This document shows positions 1 through 4,765 of a stretch of 5,791 bases of DNA, piece after piece (positions within the stretch are counted from its first letter, which is position 1; each line of letters begins with the position of its first letter). Position numbers and translations under genes: made by a program. The notes under the pieces are model-generated. The model was not told the origin of the DNA, did not search any database, and worked only from the letters and a program-made list of their open reading frames with translations. The stretch is from an uncultured Oxalobacteraceae bacterium (GTDB lineage: Bacteria; Pseudomonadota; Gammaproteobacteria; Burkholderiales; Burkholderiaceae), in assembly GCA_946479255.1 (NCBI GenBank), contig CAMLFK010000303.1:1-5791 (forward strand). Reading direction: 5' to 3'.

Positions 1-206
1 TAGTCGCGCTGGGTCGTGTCGCTGGCCACGCTGATCACCACCAGCGGCTCGTCGAGACCGAGATGGGCCGCCGCCAGCCCATAGGCCTGCACGCTTCTGG
101 CTGCTTCGGCTAGCCTCTCACCAGCCGCCAGCATTGCGGCATCAACCGGCCGCACCGCGGCCTTTCGGGTCAGCGCCGCGTGGGGATAGGTGACGAAGTC
201 AGCCAC
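1..206 (-). CDS. Peptide deformylase family protein, N-terminal part (cut by window edge)
   Basis: Reading leftwards from a GTG at 206-204 gives 68 codons that run off the window. The protein begins VADFVTYPHAALTRKAA and continues to YGLAAAHLGLDEPLVVISV. This follows the N-terminal pattern of peptide deformylases: a 'YPxxxLxxxA' opening, a helix, then motif 1 (GxGLAAxQ), then a hydrophobic strand. Deformylases are metalloenzymes that remove the formyl group from nascent polypeptides. Here motif 1 reads YGLAAAH, so the conserved Gln, which helps stabilise the transition state, is replaced by His48. That suggests a divergent paralogue, possibly with altered or lost activity. The metal-binding motifs (EGCxS and HExxH) lie beyond the window and cannot be checked. 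The GTG overlaps the mrcA stop by one base (TAGTG), so translational coupling is likely and this start is favoured. The family call is fairly sure; activity is not. Confidence 0.72.
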   Translation of the reverse strand, partial: MADFVTYPHAALTRKAAVRPVDAAMLAAGERLAEAARSVQAYGLAAAHLGLDEPLVVISVASDTTQRD

Positions 207-2716
207 TAGAACAGGCCGCCGCGCCCAGGGCTGACCCATTGGCCGGTATTGGGATCGTAGACCAGCTGGTTGCCGCCGCCCTCGGCCGGCGCCTGTGGCT
301 GGGACACGAAGCCCGAGTCGTACTGCTGCTGCATCATCTGCTGGCGCTGGATGGCGTCGAAGGCGTTGACGTCCACCCCGATGACCGACGTCATCAGGTT
401 CGGCCCGGTACCGGGCTTGAACGCCTCCTGGATGCCGCCCTCACCATCGAAGGCCGCTACGCCCGAATTGGGGTTGATCCAGGCCGTTGTCATGCCCGGG
501 GGCACGTTGAATGGGGTCGGCGGCTTGCCTTCGAGCGCCTTGGCCATGAATTCGGTGAAGATCGGCACGGCGAAGGTGCCACCGGTCACGGCGCTGCCCA
601 TCGACCGCGGCTGGTCATAGCCGACATAGACGCCGACCGCGAGTTCGGGCGTAAAGCCGACAAACCAGGCGTCCTTGTAGTCATTGGTGGTGCCGGTCTT
701 GCCGGCCACCGGGCGGTTGAGGACCCTGGCCGCAGTGCCGGTGCCGCGCTGCACCACGCCTTCCATCATCGAGGTGATCTGGTAGGCGGTCATGGGGTCG
801 AGCACCTGCTCGCGGTTGTCGACAATCACCGGCTCGCCCTGCCCGGTCCAACTGGTCGCTTCGCAGCCCTGGCACAGGCGCTGGTCGTGCTTGTAGACGG
901 TAACGCCATAGCGATCCTGCACGCGGTCGATCAGGGTCGGCACGATCTTGCGGCCGCCATTGGCGATGGTGGCATAGGCGGCGGTCATCCGCATGTCGGT
1001 GGTTTCGCCGGCGCCGAGCGCCATGGCCAGCACCGGCTGCATGGTATCGTACACGCCGAACATCTTGGCGTATTCGGCCACCAGCGGCATGCCGATGTCA
1101 CGCGCCAGCCGTACGGTCATGACGTTGCGGCTGCGTTCGATGCCGCGGCGCAGCGTCTGCGGTCCGTAGAATTCCTGCGCATAGTTTTCCGGGCGCCAGA
1201 TCGAGCCATCGCCGTTGCGGATTTCGACCGGCGCATCGAGCACCACCGAGGCTGGCGTATAACCATTGTCGAGCGCCGCCGCATAGACGATGGGCTTGAA
1301 CGACGAGCCCGGCTGCCGCAATGCCTGGGTCGCCCGGTTGAATTCGCTCATCGCATAGGAAAAGCCGCCCACCATGGCCAGAACGCGGCCGGTCCGCGGG
1401 TCCATGGCGACCAGGGCACCTTCGATCTCGGGCACCTGTTCGAGCGTGTAGATGCCGGTCTGCCCCGAAACCGGGGAGACATAGACCACATCCCCTACCT
1501 TAAGAATATCCTGGAGAGGCTTGGAAACCCACTTGATCTCGGGGCCGGACAGCGTGCCTTCGACGCGATCGTCCGCCACCGCGCCATCAGCGAGGTTGTC
1601 GGGCCGCAGGCCAATCCGCGCTTCGTTGCCGTTCATCTCCAGCACCACGGCGAGCTGCCATTCCGGCACGTCGCTGAGCGGCACGATCTTGCTGACGTCG
1701 AGCCCCCAGTCCTCACCGATCTCGATGCTGGCGACCGGCTCGCGGAAGCCCTTGCCATGGTCATAGGCGATCAGGCCATTCATCAGAGCCCGGCGGGCAT
1801 ATTCCTGCAACTTGGGCTCAAGCGTGGTGCGCACCGACAGGCCGCCGCCATAGAGCTGGTCTTCGCCGTAGAGCTTGGCCAGCTCGCGGCGGACTTCCTC
1901 GGTGAAGTACTCCGCCGAGTAAAGCTGGCTGCCGCCGGCGCGCGGGATGACGTTGAGCGGCTCGTCCTTGGCGATGGAGCCCTCTTCCAGCGTCACGTAG
2001 CCATTTTCAACCATACGGTCGATCACCCAGTTGCGGCGCTCGATGGCGGCCTGCGGGCGACGGAACGGGTGGTAGTTATTGGGGCCCTTGGGGAGCGCTG
2101 CAATATAGGCGGCCTCGCTCAATGTCAGCTCATAGAGCGCCTTGTCGAAGTAGTTGAGCGCCGCGGCAGCTACGCCATAGGAGTTGAGGCCAAGGAAAAT
2201 CTCGTTGAGATAAAGTTCGAGAATACGGTCCTTGGAAAAGGTGGACTCGATCCTGACCGCCAGCAGCGCTTCCTGCAGCTTGCGGTCCCAGGTCTGCTCG
2301 GAGGTGAGCAGGAAGTTCTTGGCCACCTGCTGGGTAATGGACGAGCCGCCGCCCTGGATCGAGCTGTTGCCGTCCATGCGCGCCAGCACGTTGTCGCGCA
2401 GCGCACGGAACACGCCGTCGATGGCGATGCCGCCATGGCTGTAGAAATCCTTGTCCTCGGCCGAGAGGAAGGCGTGGACCAGCAGCGGCGGCACCGTCTC
2501 TATGGGCTGGAACAGCCGGCGTTCGCGGGCGAACTCGGCCAGGAGCGTACCATCTGCCGCATGGACGCGCGTGGTCACGGGCGGCTGATAGTCCTTGAGC
2601 ACGGTATAATCAGGCAGCGCGGCGGCAACGGTGGTGAGATAGATCGCGGCCACGCCGATGCCGGCCAGTGCCGCGAACATCCCAAAGCCAAAGATCCAGC
2701 CGAGCAAGCGCAGCAT
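206..2716 (-). CDS. mrcA: Penicillin-binding protein 1A, bifunctional transglycosylase/transpeptidase
   Basis: This 836-residue class A PBP polymerises lipid II into glycan strands and crosslinks the stem peptides on the periplasmic side of the inner membrane. Residues 1-35 form a single N-terminal membrane anchor. The GT51 transglycosylase domain covers about 55-240, with motif EDKDFYSHGG (catalytic Glu87), GGSSITQQ (123-130), RKLQE (second key Glu149) and LELYLNEIFLG. An OB-like insert lies at about 325-425, as in proteobacterial PBP1A. The transpeptidase domain follows, with SSFK (nucleophile Ser471, Lys474), SRN (529-531) and KTGTT (673-677). All catalytic motifs are intact. A short Gln-rich tail (about 789-836) ends the protein. 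A CxxC pair (Cys615, Cys618) sits in the transpeptidase domain. The ATG is supported by a GGGAGAG ribosome binding site 9 bases upstream. It lies downstream of the amidase gene and overlaps the deformylase-like gene. Confidence 0.97.
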   Translation of the reverse strand: MLRLLGWIFGFGMFAALAGIGVAAIYLTTVAAALPDYTVLKDYQPPVTTRVHAADGTLLAEFARERRLFQPIETVPPLLVHAFLSAEDKDFYSHGGIAIDGVFRALRDNVLARMDGNSSIQGGGSSITQQVAKNFLLTSEQTWDRKLQEALLAVRIESTFSKDRILELYLNEIFLGLNSYGVAAAALNYFDKALYELTLSEAAYIAALPKGPNNYHPFRRPQAAIERRNWVIDRMVENGYVTLEEGSIAKDEPLNVIPRAGGSQLYSAEYFTEEVRRELAKLYGEDQLYGGGLSVRTTLEPKLQEYARRALMNGLIAYDHGKGFREPVASIEIGEDWGLDVSKIVPLSDVPEWQLAVVLEMNGNEARIGLRPDNLADGAVADDRVEGTLSGPEIKWVSKPLQDILKVGDVVYVSPVSGQTGIYTLEQVPEIEGALVAMDPRTGRVLAMVGGFSYAMSEFNRATQALRQPGSSFKPIVYAAALDNGYTPASVVLDAPVEIRNGDGSIWRPENYAQEFYGPQTLRRGIERSRNVMTVRLARDIGMPLVAEYAKMFGVYDTMQPVLAMALGAGETTDMRMTAAYATIANGGRKIVPTLIDRVQDRYGVTVYKHDQRLCQGCEATSWTGQGEPVIVDNREQVLDPMTAYQITSMMEGVVQRGTGTAARVLNRPVAGKTGTTNDYKDAWFVGFTPELAVGVYVGYDQPRSMGSAVTGGTFAVPIFTEFMAKALEGKPPTPFNVPPGMTTAWINPNSGVAAFDGEGGIQEAFKPGTGPNLMTSVIGVDVNAFDAIQRQQMMQQQYDSGFVSQPQAPAEGGGNQLVYDPNTGQWVSPGRGGLF

Positions 2717-2725
2717 CTAGTCGTT

Positions 2726-2732
2726 CTCTCCC
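2726..2732 (-). promoter_or_regulatory. Ribosome binding site of mrcA
   Basis: On the minus strand the bases read GGGAGAG, with 9 bases before the ATG at 2716-2714. This is a good Shine-Dalgarno match at an acceptable distance and supports the chosen mrcA start. Confidence 0.7.
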
Positions 2733-2757
2733 GAGCGGCGCACCGCCCGCATATTCA

Positions 2758-2776
2758 CCTCGCAGCGTCCGCGAGG
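2758..2776 (-). other. Hairpin in the mrcA 5' leader
   Basis: A perfect 6-bp inverted repeat, CCTCGC / GCGAGG, with a 7-base loop lies between the candidate mrcA promoter and the mrcA ribosome binding site. It could fold in the leader RNA. It has no U-run, so it is not an intrinsic terminator. Any regulatory role is inference. Confidence 0.4.
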
Positions 2777-2796
2777 AACACCGGATTCAGCGTAGA

Positions 2797-2805
2797 ATCA
2801 TAGCA
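2797..2805 (-). promoter_or_regulatory. Candidate extended -10 promoter for mrcA
   Basis: On the minus strand the bases read TGCTATGAT: an extended -10 (TGn) joined to TATGAT, five of six matches to the sigma-70 consensus TATAAT. The -35 position is poor, about three of six matches (TCTACT at 17-base spacing), which is common for extended -10 promoters. Transcription would begin near 2790 and give a leader of about 75 bases before mrcA. This would let mrcA be expressed separately from the upstream amidase gene. It is a consensus match only. Confidence 0.4.
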
Positions 2806-2832
2806 GACGGCGGCCGCAAAGTAGATCACAAG

Positions 2833-2877
2833 GCCGCGTTACTGCGGCTTTGCCGTTGGCACGCGGCGCCGGGCGTG
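2833..2877 (-). other. Two inverted repeats after the amidase gene (weak terminator candidate)
   Basis: Just downstream of the amidase stop, on the minus strand, lie a 5-bp stem with an 8-base GC-rich loop (2860-2877, CACGC/GCGTG) and then a 5-bp GC stem with a 6-base loop (2833-2848, GCCGC/GCGGC). Neither is followed by a U-tract. At most they reduce read-through or protect the 3' end. I would not call a true intrinsic terminator, so amidase-mrcA read-through remains possible. Confidence 0.3.
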
Positions 2878-2891
2878 ACTGAATTGCCACA

Positions 2892-4157
2892 TCATTCTTC
2901 GGGCGCCAGGCTGTCGAAATAGGCCGACACGCCCCGGGCCAATGCGTCCGCCGTGCGATCCTGCCATTCACCCTCGAGCAGGTTGGCCATATCGGCCGCG
3001 TTGGAGAGAAAGCCAAGCTCCAGCAGTACCGATGGCACGTCGGGCGCCTGCAACACGAAGAAGTCGGCCTGCCGGACGGGGAAGCGCCGCAGTTCGACGC
3101 TCGGCTGCAACTGGTGCACGATGGCCTGTGCCGCCATGAAGGACTGGTGGCGCATTTCGCGCCGCATCAGATCGAGCAGGATGTCGACCACTTCAGGCGC
3201 CATCTGCGGCATCGCAAAGCCAGCGATGATGTCGGTCTTGTTCTCGTTGTCGGCCAGCACCTTGTCGAGCACGTCAGTGGCATTCTCATCGCGGGTGTAG
3301 ACGCTGGCGCCCCTGATTTCGGGCTGCTGGAAGCTGTCGGCGTGCACCGAAATGAACAGGTCCGCCTTGTTGGTGCGGGCCAGGGCCACGCGTTCCTCGA
3401 GCCGCAGGAAGGTATCGTCCTCGCGGGTCAGCGCTACATCGAAGCGCCCGGAGGCGACCAACAGCTCCTGCAGGCGCAGCGCGAAGGCAAGGACAATGTC
3501 CTTTTCCTTGATGCCATCGGCCGTTTCGGCGCCGCTGTCGATGCCGCCATGGCCCGGATCAATCACCACCAGCGGCCGTGTCGCGATGGGCAGTTCCGAG
3601 CCGCCGGCCGGCGTCGGGCTGGCCGTGGGTGGCGCAGCGGTGCCAGAGGCCGCCAGGTCCTTGGCGACATTGGCGGCGAATTCCTCTGCAGTGGCTGGAA
3701 TGACGTCGACAACCAGCCGCGCCGGCTGGCCTTCGAACGGGTCGAGCATATAGGCCTGCTGCACCTGGGCCGGCGCCGACAGGGTCAGCGTGGTGCGCAC
3801 ACGGTCCGGCGCGGCCTGCTCCACCACGTATTCGCCGATCATGCCCTCGCCGGCCGGCTTGCCCGATGGCTGGGGCACCGAGAACGTCGCGGCGCGCACA
3901 TCGATGGCCAGGCGGTCCGGCTCGCTCAGCGAGACCAGGGCGAACTCTGTCTTGCCGGCGAGGTCGATCACCAGCCGCGCCCGCTCGGGCGTCGCCGATA
4001 CGCGCACATCCATGACGTTGGGGAGAGCAACCGGTACGGCCGCGGCCGGCGCGGCTTGCGGTGTAGCGTCCTGCGCCCGTGGCATGGCCACCAGCAAGAC
4101 CGCGCCAAGCAATGCCACGACGACCGGCAGGACAAGTGGACGAATAGATTTCAACAA
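2892..4157 (-). CDS. amiC: N-acetylmuramoyl-L-alanine amidase, AMIN + Amidase_3 (AmiC type)
   Basis: This 421-residue exported zinc amidase cuts the bond between N-acetylmuramic acid and L-alanine in peptidoglycan, mainly for splitting the septum. Residues 1-28 are a signal peptide (basic start, hydrophobic core, likely cleavage after PRA). An AMIN domain, which targets septal peptidoglycan, spans about 47-152. A Pro/Ala/Thr-rich linker (about 171-190) leads to the Amidase_3 domain (about 195-414). Zinc ligands are visible as His203 (VIDPGHGG), Glu218 (IKEKD) and His272 (SVHAD), with the catalytic Glu380 in LLELGFLSN. The segment at about 300-340 matches the place where AmiB/AmiC enzymes carry an autoinhibitory helix relieved by LytM-type activators. 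The start is TTG (4157-4155), followed by another TTG codon. The frame is open upstream to a stop at 4286-4284, but I see no ATG, GTG or further TTG there. The ribosome binding site is weak (GGGG, 11 bases away). Confidence 0.95.
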   Translation of the reverse strand: MLKSIRPLVLPVVVALLGAVLLVAMPRAQDATPQAAPAAAVPVALPNVMDVRVSATPERARLVIDLAGKTEFALVSLSEPDRLAIDVRAATFSVPQPSGKPAGEGMIGEYVVEQAAPDRVRTTLTLSAPAQVQQAYMLDPFEGQPARLVVDVIPATAEEFAANVAKDLAASGTAAPPTASPTPAGGSELPIATRPLVVIDPGHGGIDSGAETADGIKEKDIVLAFALRLQELLVASGRFDVALTREDDTFLRLEERVALARTNKADLFISVHADSFQQPEIRGASVYTRDENATDVLDKVLADNENKTDIIAGFAMPQMAPEVVDILLDLMRREMRHQSFMAAQAIVHQLQPSVELRRFPVRQADFFVLQAPDVPSVLLELGFLSNAADMANLLEGEWQDRTADALARGVSAYFDSLAPEE

Positions 4158-4229
4158 GCGCTGACCGGCCCCAAATTCTTGTCTTTGCCGTGTGTCACCA
4201 GGTTCGGGCGATTCTGCGGCGCGAGGGCT

Positions 4230-4258
4230 CTTATGCGACGATTTGCTGAGCGGGCCAA
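4230..4258 (-). promoter_or_regulatory. Candidate sigma-70 promoter for amiC
   Basis: On the minus strand TTGGCC (4258-4253) and CATAAG (4235-4230) are separated by exactly 17 bases, each matching the -35 and -10 consensus at four of six positions. Transcription would start near 4224, giving a leader of about 65 bases before the TTG start. The -35 overlaps a 6-bp inverted repeat. This is a consensus match only. Confidence 0.27.
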
Positions 4259-4268
4259 TAAACCCGCT
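4249..4268. repeat. Inverted repeat overlapping the candidate amiC -35
   Basis: AGCGGG and CCCGCT are perfect 6-base arms with an 8-base AT-rich centre (CCAATAAA). There is no T-run beside it, so it does not look like a terminator. It could be a protein-binding site or a small hairpin. No family of regulator is suggested by the sequence. Confidence 0.3.
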
Positions 4269-4283
4269 GTGAATTGGTTTGCC

Positions 4284-4297
4284 TCAGACGTTTCTGA
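4284..4297. repeat. Short inverted repeat, possible operator
   Basis: TCAGA and TCTGA form 5-base arms around CGTT. It lies between the outward-facing promoter candidates of amiC and rne, where a shared operator could sit. A 5-base arm can occur by chance, so this is a weak call. Confidence 0.2.
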
Positions 4298-4305
4298 CTT
4301 TCCTG

Positions 4306-4334
4306 TTGCCATTCGGTCGCAACATCCCTACACG
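4306..4334 (+). promoter_or_regulatory. Candidate sigma-70 promoter for rne
   Basis: TTGCCA (4306-4311, four or five matches to alphaproteobacterial -35 sequences) and TACACG (4329-4334, weak) are spaced by 17 bases. Transcription from here would begin near 4341 and give a leader of about 425 bases, in line with the long rne leaders known in other bacteria. I found no closer site with a better match. The -10 is poor, so the real promoter may lie elsewhere. Confidence 0.25.
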
Positions 4335-4480
4335 CTAGACGTGAAGCGCATGCTTCCCGCAGAACCAGTTTGCGTAGCCTTCGGGCCAACGACAGCGGTA
4401 CGGGAAGTGGCCGGACAAGGGAACGAAGAGAACTCCCGAACCCGGTTCAGAAGCGGCAAATCCTGCGCTTCGTGAAGAAT

Positions 4481-4755
4481 TTCGGTCCCACTGGACCGGA
4501 CGGTTGCCATTCATCCCCGGATGCGACGGCAGCCCAATAGGAAGAGGTCAGATGGCCCGCAGGCGGACAAAACGCGACGCGATCGAGATTGCCGATTGCC
4601 GTTTTGCCACGCTGCATCTTCCGGCCATGACCACACATATCGGCGCGTTCAAGGCAGAGCTTCTGCGCGCCACACCCCCCAAACCATTCGCCTCGCATAG
4701 CGCCACCAGAAGGATGCCGGCTCGCCGGCGGCCTCTTGTCGGCGCGCGAGCGCGC
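4481..4755 (+). ncRNA. Putative structured 5' leader of rne
   Basis: Five stem-loops can be drawn by eye in the plus-strand RNA. The first is 4481-4500: eight pairs including one G-U, loop CACT. The second is 4565-4608: CAAAACG/CGTTTTG plus GG/CC across a bulged A, with a 25-base loop that contains GATTGCC twice in tandem. The third is 4642-4671: GGCGCG/CGCGCC closing a 7-base bulge and CAGA-GCT-TCTG. The fourth is 4716-4729: GCCGG/CCGGC, loop CTCG. The fifth is 4742-4755: GCGCG/CGCGC, loop CGAG, ending right against the rne Shine-Dalgarno site. In E. coli, leader stem-loops let RNase E control its own mRNA, and I infer a similar role here. I recognise no named RNA family. Confidence 0.4.
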
Positions 4756-4759
4756 GGAG
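4756..4759 (+). promoter_or_regulatory. Ribosome binding site of rne
   Basis: GGAG is placed 6 bases before the ATG at 4766. It supports this start over the in-frame ATG five codons later. The preceding 5-bp GC hairpin ends on the adjacent base. It can be extended by two pairs (4739-4740 with 4757-4758) across one G-G mismatch, which would partly hide the site. Confidence 0.65.
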
Positions 4760-4765
4760 TTCATT

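Larger units (their letters stand above)
4158..4765. other. Divergent intergenic region between amiC and rne
   Basis: This 608-bp stretch separates the two divergent genes. I see no RNA gene and no convincing protein gene in it. The left half (4158-4340) holds short inverted repeats and candidate promoters facing both ways. The middle (about 4341-4480) has no clear feature beyond an 11-bp DNA palindrome (GAACCcGGTTC, 4438-4448). The right half (4481-4765) is rich in hairpins and probably forms a structured rne leader. A 10-base direct repeat, GTTGCCATTC, occurs at 4305-4314 and 4503-4512. RNase E genes in other bacteria are known to have long leaders used for autoregulation, so the length fits that role. 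Confidence 0.6.

Noticed and set aside
239..2803. An 854-codon open frame on the plus strand, antisense to the whole of mrcA
   Set aside because: It is in exact codon register with mrcA, where antisense stops arise only from TTA, CTA or TCA codons in mrcA. Those are rare in a GC-rich genome, so the frame stays open by codon bias. The protein is low-complexity, rich in His, Arg, Gly and Ala, and matches no family. PBP1A with all its motifs is the real gene.
2833..2848. Intrinsic terminator after amiC
   Set aside because: The stem is only 5 GC pairs and no U-run follows on the minus strand, so it is listed only as an inverted repeat.
4249..4268. Intrinsic terminator in the divergent spacer
   Set aside because: The 6-bp stem has no T-run on either strand, and no gene ends nearby that would need terminating.
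3114..4475. A 453-codon plus-strand frame antisense to amiC and continuing into the spacer
   Set aside because: It has the same codon-register relation as the mrcA antisense frame, with no recognisable domain. The minus-strand amidase has all its zinc ligands and the catalytic Glu.
4158..4765. tRNA, riboswitch or mobile element in the long spacer
   Set aside because: I found no cloverleaf or TTCGA-type T-arm, no recognisable riboswitch core, and no terminal inverted repeats or transposase fragment.
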